From positions 186,001-250,000 of the forward strand of contig JAHBWE010000016.1 in the NCBI GenBank assembly GCA_019637155.1: DNA of 64,000 nt, given 5' to 3'. The notes under the pieces were generated by a model. It made no database searches. It saw only the letters and a program-made list of their open reading frames with translations, and was not told where the DNA came from. Position 1 is the stretch's first letter. Each line of letters opens with the position of its first letter. The position numbers and the translations under genes were made by a program. Origin of the DNA: Labilithrix sp. GTDB taxonomy: Bacteria; Myxococcota_A; Polyangia; Polyangiales; Polyangiaceae. This document shows, one piece after another, positions 1 through 7,540 of the stretch.

Positions 1-346
1 GCCATCCGATGTTCTTCGCGAGCACGAAGCCGGAGCGGCCCTCGATCACGGGGAGCGTGAGCTGGACCCACGGCAAGAAGAAGAGGACGAGCCCGACGAG
101 GCCGAGCGCCGCGAGCGGCGCCTTCCCTCGACCGAGATAGGTGAGCGGCATCCGCTCCATCTCCGGCGCGGTGGGGACGCCGGCCTCGTCGTGGAGCGCG
201 TCGTGCGAGGGCGGCAGCTTGTGGAGCTGCGCGAGCGGCATCTGGCAGACGGGGCACGCGGTGGCCTCGCCCTCCTCGTACATCTCACGGCAAAAAGGGC
301 AGGCGAGGAGTCCCACCCGACGAGAATAGCGGACGGCGGAGAGCAT
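1..346 (-). CDS. Zinc-ribbon membrane protein, 3' end outside window
   Basis: The first 115 codons of a minus-strand gene; the rest lies beyond the window edge. The N-terminus carries a zinc-ribbon knuckle pair, CPFC and CPVC about 14 residues apart, probably binding one zinc ion. A helix rich in Leu, Gly and Phe follows around residues 84-97 (GLVGLVLFFLPW), so the ribbon probably faces the cytoplasm from a membrane anchor. The ATG at 344-346 gives an N-terminus MLSAVRY; a GTG at 314-316 is an alternative start just before the first CxxC. Its function is not recognised. The divergent neighbour is the pterin dehydratase gene at 417. Confidence 0.6.
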   Translation of the reverse strand, partial: MLSAVRYSRRVGLLACPFCREMYEEGEATACPVCQMPLAQLHKLPPSHDALHDEAGVPTAPEMERMPLTYLGRGKAPLAALGLVGLVLFFLPWVQLTLPVIEGRSGFVLAKNIGW

Positions 347-416
347 CGACCCTCGAGCGACAGCGCACCTGCCGCGGGGTTCCCGCCCGCGACCGCAGGC
401 GTGGTAACGATCGGAC

Positions 417-707
417 ATGGCTCGGCCGACGAAGCTCGACGCGGTGGTGGTGGACTCGTGGCTCGGCGCGCACCCCGGGTGGGCGCGTGAGCGTGACGGG
501 CTCGCGCGCACGTACTCCTTCCCCGACTTCTCGGCGGCGCTCGGCTTCGTCGTGCGCGTCGGGCTCGTCGCGGAGAAGCGCGATCACCACCCCGACGTCA
601 CGCTCTCGTGGGGCAAGGCGAGCGTCTTCTGGACGACGCACGACGCGGGCGGGATCTCGCAGCTCGATCTCGATCTCGCCGCCGCGAGCGACAGCCTCGC
701 CGGATGA
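417..707 (+). CDS. phhB: 4a-hydroxytetrahydrobiopterin dehydratase (pterin carbinolamine dehydratase)
   Basis: A 96-residue protein, the usual length for the PCD/DCoH family. It dehydrates 4a-hydroxytetrahydropterin, recycling the cofactor of aromatic amino acid hydroxylases. The family signature is present: EKRDHHPDV with the paired histidines, followed by TTHDAGGIS and the DLDLA helix. No phenylalanine hydroxylase gene is visible here, so the partner enzyme is unknown. The stop codon overlaps the start of rnc (ATGA at 704-707), suggesting translational coupling even though the two functions are unrelated. Confidence 0.85.
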   Translation: MARPTKLDAVVVDSWLGAHPGWARERDGLARTYSFPDFSAALGFVVRVGLVAEKRDHHPDVTLSWGKASVFWTTHDAGGISQLDLDLAAASDSLAG

Positions 708-1468
708 CGGCGCGCGACGACGAGCTCGCTCTCGCGCGCGCCCGCCTCCGCGCGCGCCTCGAGGCGATCGTCGGCGCGGGGCCGATGCCGCGCTTCGAGG
801 AGGCACTCACCCATCGCTCGCACGCGAACGAGACGAAGCCGCCCGAGAACGAGGCGAAGCTCCCCGACAACCAGCGCCTCGAGTTCCTCGGCGACGCGGT
901 CCTCGATCTGTGCGTGAGCGAGATGCTCATGAACGCGCATCCGGCCGCGGACGAAGGCGCGCTCACGCGGATGTGGAGCGCGCTCGTCAGCGCGGAGCCG
1001 CTCGCGCTGTGGGCGCGCGCGGAGGACGTCGGCGACGCGATCGCGTTCGGCAAAGGCGCGCGGAGCGAGCGCGAACGCACCAACGTGCTCGCCGACGCGG
1101 TCGAGGCGCTCATCGCGTGCGTGTACGAGGCGCACGGGCTCGACGGCGCGCGCAAGCTCGTCGCCGAGGTCGTGCGAGGATCGCTTCAAGAGGCAGCGAC
1201 GCTCTCGAGCCGCGATCCGAAGAGCCGCCTGCAAGAGGAGCTGCAGGCGCGGGGCCTGCCGCCGCCGACGTACCGCGTCATCGCCACGCTCGGACCGCCC
1301 GAGCCGAGCTTCGAGGTCGAGGTCGTCGTCGAAGGCGCCGTCGCCGGCACTGGCAGCGGACGCTCGAAGCGCGCGGCGGAGCAGGCGGCGGCGGCGGCGG
1401 CGCTGGCGGGCCGCGTCACCGATGACGCGGCGCAGGGCGCCGAGCGCTCCCTCTCCGGCCGCGACTGA
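704..1468 (+). CDS. rnc: Ribonuclease III
   Basis: A 254-residue double-strand-specific endoribonuclease that processes rRNA precursors and structured mRNAs. The catalytic signature RLEFLGDAVLDL lies near residue 60, after the conserved ALTHRSHANE helix. A second acidic cluster (NVLADAVEALIA) supplies the other metal ligands. The C-terminal third is a dsRNA-binding domain starting at DPKSRLQEELQ and ending in the lysine/alanine helix SKRAAEQAAA. The ATG at 704 was chosen because it overlaps the phhB stop and fits the family N-terminus; longer upstream readings lack homology. In many bacteria rnc precedes era, but here a lipoprotein gene follows. Confidence 0.93.
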   Translation: MTARDDELALARARLRARLEAIVGAGPMPRFEEALTHRSHANETKPPENEAKLPDNQRLEFLGDAVLDLCVSEMLMNAHPAADEGALTRMWSALVSAEPLALWARAEDVGDAIAFGKGARSERERTNVLADAVEALIACVYEAHGLDGARKLVAEVVRGSLQEAATLSSRDPKSRLQEELQARGLPPPTYRVIATLGPPEPSFEVEVVVEGAVAGTGSGRSKRAAEQAAAAAALAGRVTDDAAQGAERSLSGRD

Positions 1469-1541
1469 CGCACCCTCGCGCCGGAATTGTTTGGCTTTTA
1501 CATGTTTGGCGCCTGGCCTGCGGCGTGCGAGCCTAGCCAGC

Positions 1542-2165
1542 ATGCGTCTTCAAAGCCTCCTCTTCGCTCCTGCCGTCGTCATCGCGCTCCTCGCCGCGTG
1601 CACGGTCAACAACACCAGCGACGGTCCGTCGGGCTCCGATCCCTGCAGCACGCTCGCGCGCAAGTGCCCCTTCTGCACCGAGGCCAACCTCAAGCAGACC
1701 TGCGAGGCCGCGGTGAAGACGAGCGACTCCGCCTCCTGTCAGAACGGCCTCGACGATCGCGACATCCAAGCGAGCTGCGTCGAGTCGTCGTCCAGCTCGT
1801 CGTCGACCTCGTCGACGAGCAGCTCGGGCGGGGCGTCGTCCAGCTCGTCGTCGACCTCCGGCGGCGGCGGCTCGACGTGCAACGGAGGCGCGTGCGTCTG
1901 CGTCGGCGTCAACGCGTGCGATCTCGCGTGCGACGGCTCGGGCTGCGCCTTCGAGTGCAAGGGGCCCGGCGGCTGCAAGCTCTCGTGCCCGGGCGGCAAC
2001 TGCAGCGCGCGCAACACCGGCGCGGGCTCGCTCACCCTCGAGTGCGCCGGCGGCGCGTGCGCGGTGACGTCCGAGTCGTCGGGCAGCTCGACGGTGTCAT
2101 GCGGCGGCAAGGGCAACTGCACGTGCACGAAGATGGGCCCCGCCCTCTGCACCAGCAACCCCTGA
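1542..2165 (+). CDS. Cysteine-rich secreted lipoprotein with Ser-rich linker
   Basis: A 207-residue protein with a lipoprotein signal (hydrophobic stretch, then LLAACTVNN, lipidation at Cys about 20). A first Cys-containing segment is followed by a linker made almost only of Ser, Thr and Gly (about residues 85-110). The C-terminal Cys/Gly-rich domain has repeated C-x(3-5)-C spacing such as CDLACDGSGC. No function can be assigned. The mosaic of lipobox, low-complexity linker and disulfide-rich module is common among myxobacterial surface lipoproteins. The tail abuts the convergent PPIase gene, leaving only 9 bases between them. Confidence 0.75.
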   Translation: MRLQSLLFAPAVVIALLAACTVNNTSDGPSGSDPCSTLARKCPFCTEANLKQTCEAAVKTSDSASCQNGLDDRDIQASCVESSSSSSSTSSTSSSGGASSSSSSTSGGGGSTCNGGACVCVGVNACDLACDGSGCAFECKGPGGCKLSCPGGNCSARNTGAGSLTLECAGGACAVTSESSGSSTVSCGGKGNCTCTKMGPALCTSNP

Positions 2166-2174
2166 CCGGATCGG

Positions 2175-3116
2175 TCAGCGCTTCGTCGCGGAGGGGATCA
2201 CGCGCGGCGCGAGACCGGCGTCGAACGGCGGCAGCTCGATCGTCTTGAGCGGCTCCGGGTCGTAGCCGGTCACCTTCGCCTTCCGCAGCTCCTCGATGTG
2301 CTTCTTCTCGAGCGCCTCGGTGCGCTCGCGGTAGATCGTGGTCCGGATCTGGGCGGTCGCGTCTTCGAGCGAGCGCTTCGTCGCCGCGACGGTCGTGCGC
2401 CGCCACACGACCGCCCAGCTCGGGCCCTCCGGGATCGGCTCCGGCGCGAGCTCGCCGTCCTTCACGTTCGCGACCGCCTTCACGAGCCCGGGGTCGACCC
2501 TCACCCCGGCTTCGTTGCTCTGCCCATCGGGCGCGACGAAGCCGAGGTTGCCGCCGCGGAACGCGGTCGCCTTGTCGACGCTGTGATCGCGCGCGAGGTC
2601 GTTGTACTTCGGGATCGTGAGGTCCTTCTTCGCGGCGGCGAGGACGGTGGTCGCCTCCTCTCTCGTCTTGCAGAGGATGCGCCAGAGGTTCACGCGCTCC
2701 GGCTGCTCGAAGCGCGTCCGGTTGTCGTCGTAGAACTTCTGCACGTCGGCGAGGGGGATCGCCTCCGGCGACTTCAGGTCCTTCCGCAGCGCGCGGAGCG
2801 TGGCCGTGCTCAGCGTGCGCTCCCGCACCTGCTTGGTCGGGTACTTTTCGGCGAGCCCCCGCTTCTCGGCGCCGGCGACGAGGAGGAGCTCGCGCCCGAT
2901 GACCTGATCGACGTAGGCCTTCACGAGCTCCTCGCGCGTCGCGCCGTACTCCTTCACCTGGAAGGAGGGGAGCTCGGCGATCCGATCTTCGATCTCGCCC
3001 ACCGACGCGGAGAAGCTCCCCGCCTCGAGCGCGATCTTCGCGCGGCGGGCGGCGTCGTCGTCCGCGAGCGCGGCGCTGCCGGCGAGGAGGACGAAGGCGG
3101 CCGCGCGCGCCTTCAT
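2175..3116 (-). CDS. Peptidyl-prolyl cis-trans isomerase, parvulin/SurA type, exported
   Basis: A 313-residue protein beginning with a signal peptide (KARAAAFVLLAGSAALA, cleavage expected after ALADD). A SurA/PrsA-like N-terminal chaperone region precedes a parvulin core around residues 130-240. In that core, INLWRI-type strands, DLARDHSVD and GGNLGFV correspond to the rotamase signature. It probably assists folding of exported or outer-membrane proteins. The start overlaps the stop of the upstream gene (ATGA at 3113-3116), so the two are translationally coupled. The exact substrate and any link to BAM components are not visible. Confidence 0.82.
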   Translation of the reverse strand: MKARAAAFVLLAGSAALADDDAARRAKIALEAGSFSASVGEIEDRIAELPSFQVKEYGATREELVKAYVDQVIGRELLLVAGAEKRGLAEKYPTKQVRERTLSTATLRALRKDLKSPEAIPLADVQKFYDDNRTRFEQPERVNLWRILCKTREEATTVLAAAKKDLTIPKYNDLARDHSVDKATAFRGGNLGFVAPDGQSNEAGVRVDPGLVKAVANVKDGELAPEPIPEGPSWAVVWRRTTVAATKRSLEDATAQIRTTIYRERTEALEKKHIEELRKAKVTGYDPEPLKTIELPPFDAGLAPRVIPSATKR

Positions 3117-3640
3117 GGACGCGGCCGCCGCGGGGCGGGCTTCTTCCCGAGGGACGCCGGCGCGGTCGTACCGTCGTCGAGCACCCCCGCGTCGCGCAGC
3201 ACGTCCTCGTCGATGCCGACGAAGCGGTAGACCTCGGGCCGGAAGTTGTAGGCCTTGTGGAGGCGCTCCACGACGCCGACGATCGACTCCGACGGCACCG
3301 CGTTCTTCTTCACCTTCGCGACCTTGCGGATCGATCCGAGCGGCTCGCCGAGGTCCATCAGCTCCTGCACGCGCTGGAGCACGTCGAGCGGCTTGAGCTC
3401 GCGCGTCCCCCGCGCCTTGCCCACCTCGAGCTCCTTCAAGAGCCGCTGCCGCCGCTTCTCGGTGCGGCCGTCGAGCTTGCTCGACGCGGAGCCGCTGCCG
3501 CCGAGGATGTCGTTGAAGACGCGGGCGACGCGGCGCTTCTCGATCGCCTCCGGCGAGCCGCGGCGGTTCGGCGCCTCCTCCGCCTTGTCGCGCTCTTTCG
3601 CGGTTCTCCCGCCCGCGGCAGTGCGAGGTTTCGCGCCCAT
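3113..3640 (-). CDS. Conserved hypothetical basic protein, coupled to PPIase
   Basis: 175 residues, rich in Lys and Arg and without a signal peptide, starting MGAKPRT. Residues 25-125 look helical and charged (EKRRVARVFNDIL, RRQRLLKELEVGK). They are followed by a compact segment containing KAYNFRPEVYRFVGI and a Pro/Lys tail. I do not recognise the family. The 4-base overlap with the PPIase start implies co-expression, so a role near protein export is possible but unproven. An in-frame ATG eight codons upstream is less likely as the start because it lies in non-conserved, Pro/Ser-type sequence. Confidence 0.6.
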   Translation of the reverse strand: MGAKPRTAAGGRTAKERDKAEEAPNRRGSPEAIEKRRVARVFNDILGGSGSASSKLDGRTEKRRQRLLKELEVGKARGTRELKPLDVLQRVQELMDLGEPLGSIRKVAKVKKNAVPSESIVGVVERLHKAYNFRPEVYRFVGIDEDVLRDAGVLDDGTTAPASLGKKPAPRRPRP

Positions 3641-3708
3641 CGCCCCCGACGGTACGAGCCTCAAACGAGCGTGTCAACGCGTGTTTCTTCGGCGTAACAA
3701 ACGCACAA

Positions 3709-4884
3709 TCAAAGCGAGCAACGCGCCTCGAGGACGGTGACCGCGAAGACGACCGCCGCGATGAGCACGAGCGGCCACGCGCGGCGGAAGAAATCGCGGA
3801 GGCTCGATCCGAAGCCGGCGAGCTCGCGGCGCGCCGCCTCGCGCTTGCCGACGACGCGCACCGCCTCCGCCGCGATCTCGGCGCGCTCCTCTTCATCCAT
3901 CGGATCGTCGCCGCGCAGGAAGTAGACGTGGTGCTCGAGCTCGTGCTCGATCGTCTCGCGGAGCTCGTCCTCCCAGTCGAAGTCGGGCTCGTCGCGATGG
4001 GCGGCCTGGAAGGTGCGGTAGTAGACCGTGATCGTGCCCGGCCGCGCCGGCACCGGCGCGTCCTTCGGCGGCGGCGGGACGTAGCTGCCGAGGAGCGGGA
4101 CGCCGCCGTCGTCGACCGCGGGCGTGCCGTCCTCGACGATGAGCTCCGGCGGCTCCGGCACCTCGGCGAGGAGCGGCTCCGCGATCGCGTGCGCGAGATC
4201 GACGAAGTCCTCGAGCGGCGCGAGCGGCGTCCTGGACTCGCCCGACTTGCCCGACTCGCTCGACGACGCGCCGCCCTCGCGGATCAGGCCGCGCTCGAAC
4301 TCGCGCTCGTACGGCGCGTCGACCGTGTTGCGCGCCTTGCACTTCGGGCAGAACACCTCCGCCGCGAGGCGCGGGACGTACCACGCGTCGAGCCACGCGT
4401 CGGTGATCTCCTCGAAGGTCGCGTCGTCGCAGCTCGCCAGCGTCTCCGCCGAGATCCCGCGGAGGCCCATCGCCTTAACGACGCCGTCGTCGATGTCGAA
4501 GCGGCGCCGCGCGAGCGCCTTCCAGAGCGGGATCGCCTCGCGCACCGTGCGCGGCTCGAAGCGCTCGTCGGGGACGAGGCGATCGAGCTCGGGATCGCTC
4601 ACCTCGCCGTCCTCCCACGGTCCCGTCTCGAGCAGCGCGCACGGCTTCACCGCGATCGGCTCCGCGCAGTTCAGGCACTCGATCTCGATCTCCTCCTCCG
4701 GGAGGAGGCCCTTCTTCGTCGCGACCGCGCGCACGACGTGGAAGTCGGCGAGGGAGAGGTCGCGCACGTTGCCGGGGGCGATCGTGAGGCCGAGCCCCTC
4801 CGCGAAGAGGATGTCGCGTCGCTGCGGCTTCGGCGCTTCGAGGGTGAGCTCGACGCGCTTGCCGCTCGGGAGCGTCAGCTTCAC
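3709..4884 (-). CDS. Membrane-anchored HExxH (minimal metallopeptidase-like) protein with zinc-knuckle cysteines
   Basis: 391 residues, starting at a GTG whose last bases form the stop of the upstream transporter gene (GTGA at 4881-4884). Order of features: an N-terminal beta-rich region; Cys pairs at about 70/73 (ECLNC) and 179/182 (FCPKC) resembling zinc knuckles; a disordered Ser/Pro region; then ITVYYRTFQ and IEHELEHHVYF at about 312-322. That last motif is an HExxH similar to the MMP/zincin_1 family (PF06262). A C-terminal transmembrane helix (about 369-385) ends the protein. The HExxH and preceding strand are seen directly; proteolytic activity is inferred. The combination is unusual and merits a closer look. 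Confidence 0.65.
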   Translation of the reverse strand: MKLTLPSGKRVELTLEAPKPQRRDILFAEGLGLTIAPGNVRDLSLADFHVVRAVATKKGLLPEEEIEIECLNCAEPIAVKPCALLETGPWEDGEVSDPELDRLVPDERFEPRTVREAIPLWKALARRRFDIDDGVVKAMGLRGISAETLASCDDATFEEITDAWLDAWYVPRLAAEVFCPKCKARNTVDAPYEREFERGLIREGGASSSESGKSGESRTPLAPLEDFVDLAHAIAEPLLAEVPEPPELIVEDGTPAVDDGGVPLLGSYVPPPPKDAPVPARPGTITVYYRTFQAAHRDEPDFDWEDELRETIEHELEHHVYFLRGDDPMDEEERAEIAAEAVRVVGKREAARRELAGFGSSLRDFFRRAWPLVLIAAVVFAVTVLEARCSL

Positions 4885-5621
4885 CTTCGCCCCTCGTGCG
4901 CCTCCGGCTGGACGCGGAGGAACTTCACGACGAAGCCGTGGACGCCGTAGACGACGGGCGTGAGCATGATCGCGACCGCGACCTTGATCCCGTACTCGCG
5001 CGCGATCTTGCCGAAGATCCACTCCATCCTTCCGCCGGGCGTCATCTTCCCGAGGAAGGACTCCGGATCGCCGGCCGCGGTCCAGTACCAGAACACGACG
5101 TTGATCGTGACGGTGTCGATGACCTGAGAGAGGAGGGTGGAGCCGGTCGCGCGGAGCCAGAGATGCTTCGATTGCGTGAGCGCCTTCCAGAACTGGAATA
5201 CCTGGATGTCGAGGAACTGACCGAGGAGGTAGGCCATCATCGACGCGACGAAGAGCTGCGAGCTTCCGCCGAAGATCTTCGCGAACTCCGCCTGCGTGAA
5301 GTAGGTGGATTCGTGGGCGGGGAGCGCGGTGCCGATCTGGAGGATCACGTAGGCGAGGACCGCCATCGTGAAGCCCACGAGCGTGAGGAAGCGCGCGCCG
5401 CGCCGTCCGTAGAAGTCGTTGACGACGTCGGTGAGGAGGAACGTCACCGGGAAGGGGATGATGCCGATCGAGATCGGCCCGAGCGGGGTGGGGATCGTCT
5501 TGCCGCCGATGACGTCGCCGAGGAGCAAGCACGACACGAAGACGGCGACGAGGCACACGTACAGCTTGTGCGACGCCGTCATCTTGCCGAACACGGTCCT
5601 GTCTTCGGTCGTGTCCGTCAT
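4881..5621 (-). CDS. yhhQ: Queuosine precursor transporter, YhhQ/VUT family
   Basis: A 246-residue polytopic membrane protein with about six hydrophobic helices. Family hallmarks are visible: the early GGKTIPTPLGPISIG loop, PVTFLLTDVVNDFYGRRGAR, and QVIDTVTINVVFW in the C-terminal half. YhhQ-family proteins import preQ0/preQ1 for queuosine tRNA modification. The ATG overlaps the stop of the histidine kinase gene (ATGA at 5618-5621), and its own stop overlaps the next gene, giving a three-gene coupled string. Queuosine biosynthesis genes are not in the window. Confidence 0.85.
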   Translation of the reverse strand: MTDTTEDRTVFGKMTASHKLYVCLVAVFVSCLLLGDVIGGKTIPTPLGPISIGIIPFPVTFLLTDVVNDFYGRRGARFLTLVGFTMAVLAYVILQIGTALPAHESTYFTQAEFAKIFGGSSQLFVASMMAYLLGQFLDIQVFQFWKALTQSKHLWLRATGSTLLSQVIDTVTINVVFWYWTAAGDPESFLGKMTPGGRMEWIFGKIAREYGIKVAVAIMLTPVVYGVHGFVVKFLRVQPEAHEGRR

Positions 5622-7459
5622 GGCTCGAGGGGCTCCGCCGAGGAGGGGGGCGCGTCGGGATCGGCCGGCGGCGGTCCCGCGATCGGCAGGACGAGCCGGA
5701 ACACGGCGCCCTTTCCGTTCGCGCTCGGGCCGACGTACGAGAGCTCGCCGTTGTGCTCGTACGCGATGCGCTGCGCGATCGCGAGGCCGAGGCCGGTGCC
5801 GGTCGTCTTCGTCGTCGCGTACGGCTCGAAGAGGCGGCCCGCGAACTCGGGCGTCACGCCGGGACCGTTGTCGGCGACGGCGAACGACGCGTATTGCCCG
5901 TCGGTGTCGGTCGTCAGCGTGACCGCGCCGCCGGGGGTGTCCTTCACCGCGTCGAGCGCGTTCTGGACGAGGTTCGTGAGCACCTGGATGACCTGATCGC
6001 GATCGGCGCGGATGGCGGGCGCGCGCCGCTGGGTGACGTGGGCGAGGTGTTTGTCGCCCGCGGCGGCGGCGTGCATCTTCACGATGTGGCGCGCGACGTC
6101 CTCGACGTCCATCTCCTGCGGGCGCGGCGGCGGGAGGCGCGCGAAGCGCGTGAACTCGGTCACGATGTTGGAGATGCGATGCACCTCGTCGAGCACGGTG
6201 CGCGTCGCCTCGTCGAAGTACTCGTCGAAGCGCGGGTCCTCGCGCGCGCGCAGGCGGCGGAGCGTCTCGACCGCGGCGCGGATCGGCGCGAGCGGGTTCT
6301 TCACCTCGTGCGCGACGCGGCGCGCGACCTCGCGCCAGGCCGCGATGCGCGACGCGGCGGCGAGGCGGCGGCGCGTGACGGCGAGGTCCTTGAGCATGCG
6401 GTCGAACGCGATCGCCAGCGTGCGGACCTCGCCCGAGCCGCGGATCTCGATCGGCTCGGCGTTGCCCTCCGCGACCTTGCCCGCCTCCTGCGCGAGCACC
6501 GCGAGCGGCCGGCTCACCGTGCGCGCGAGCACGATCGACACGAGGAACGCGACGATCGCCGCCGCGATCGCGAGGACACCTACCGTGCGGTCGACCTCGG
6601 CGACGTTGGCCTCGAGCTCCTTCGTGGACTTCACGAGCTCGAAGGGGAGCTTCGCGCCCTTGCCGTCCTCGAGCTCACAGGTGCTTTTCATCGTCGGGGG
6701 CTCTGCCCCCGACACCCCCGCCCCAGACACGGCCCTCGAAGACTCGGGGCGCTTCGCGCCCGCTGTGGCGGCCGCGTCTGGGGCCCCGGGGCCGGGTGCG
6801 GGCTTTGTGGGGGGGGGCTTTGTGGGACTGGGCTTTGTGGGGGTGGGGGTCCAGGAGGGGAGGAGGGTGATGTCGAGCGTCTTGGCGATGCGCTCCATCA
6901 TCGGGTCGACGTGGCGGGCGGCGACCATGCCGACGAGGCGGCCGCTCGGGGAGGGTTTCGTGCAGCGCGTGACGATCGCGGGGGGGCTTGGTGCTCCGTG
7001 CGCGTCGTGGCCGGTGCGGAGGACGAAGCCCTTCGGGTCGGCGCGGATGAGGCGGTCGACCTCTGCCGCGGGCATGCCGATGAGCGTGGTCGGGCTCGCG
7101 CCGATGATGTCGCCGCGCTCGACCCCGACGAGGAGCTCGTCCATGCCGAACGCGGCGCGCTCGGTGCGAACGAGCTGCGAGAACGAGAGGCGGCGGCTGT
7201 CGATCTCGCCGGTGTCGATCGCGAGGCCGACGCGCTCGACGAGCTCGCCGCCCTCGCAGAAGCCCGTGATCAACGTGCGGTCGGCCTCGGCTTGGCGGCG
7301 CACCTCCTCCTTGATGCGCTGGCAGACGCCGCCGACCTCGTGCCGGAAGCGCTCGGTCTCCAAGCTGACGAGGCGCTGCCTCACCGCGACGCCGACGAGC
7401 CCGCTCGACGCCGCGGCGAGCAGGCCAAAGGTCAGCGCGAGTCGAAAGGCAAGGCGCAA
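5618..7459 (-). CDS. NtrY-like sensor histidine kinase with repeat-encoded insert
   Basis: 613 residues from a TTG start. TM1 covers residues 5-25; an extracytoplasmic sensor region follows to about 290; TM2 is 293-312; HAMP about 313-365. The H-box RVAHEVKNPL puts the phospho-accepting His at 384. N, G1 and G2 boxes follow (NLVQNALDA, DNGPGV, GTGLGLAIA), so the catalytic core is intact. The sensor region contains TKP repeats (about 204-220) and then residues 224-256 encoded by a copy of the dispersed structured repeat (6693-6790). No response-regulator receiver domain is encoded next to it; the FHA/AAA+ protein upstream lacks one. The cognate partner is unknown. Confidence 0.85.
   Translation of the reverse strand: MRLAFRLALTFGLLAAASSGLVGVAVRQRLVSLETERFRHEVGGVCQRIKEEVRRQAEADRTLITGFCEGGELVERVGLAIDTGEIDSRRLSFSQLVRTERAAFGMDELLVGVERGDIIGASPTTLIGMPAAEVDRLIRADPKGFVLRTGHDAHGAPSPPAIVTRCTKPSPSGRLVGMVAARHVDPMMERIAKTLDITLLPSWTPTPTKPSPTKPPPTKPAPGPGAPDAAATAGAKRPESSRAVSGAGVSGAEPPTMKSTCELEDGKGAKLPFELVKSTKELEANVAEVDRTVGVLAIAAAIVAFLVSIVLARTVSRPLAVLAQEAGKVAEGNAEPIEIRGSGEVRTLAIAFDRMLKDLAVTRRRLAAASRIAAWREVARRVAHEVKNPLAPIRAAVETLRRLRAREDPRFDEYFDEATRTVLDEVHRISNIVTEFTRFARLPPPRPQEMDVEDVARHIVKMHAAAAGDKHLAHVTQRRAPAIRADRDQVIQVLTNLVQNALDAVKDTPGGAVTLTTDTDGQYASFAVADNGPGVTPEFAGRLFEPYATTKTTGTGLGLAIAQRIAYEHNGELSYVGPSANGKGAVFRLVLPIAGPPPADPDAPPSSAEPLEP
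6693..6790 (+). repeat. Structured dispersed repeat, copy A (inside histidine kinase gene)
   Basis: Hairpin 1 is GTCGGGGGC (6693-6701), loop TCT, GCCCCCGAC (6705-6713). The second element has outer arms CCCCAGA (6721-6727) and TCTGGGG (6777-6783), enclosing GGGCGC-TTC-GCGCCC (6747-6761). Its layout and most of its sequence match the copies at 20702 and 39529. This copy stays in frame within the kinase gene on the opposite strand and encodes residues about 224-256, a Gly/Ala/Pro-rich insert. Confidence 0.85.
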
Positions 7460-7540
7460 CGGGGCGGCTCCAGGCTAAGTGGAAACGCCCTCCTCGGCCC
7501 GTGGAATTCCGACGCGCCGCGCGCGCCAGGTGTGAGCGCG

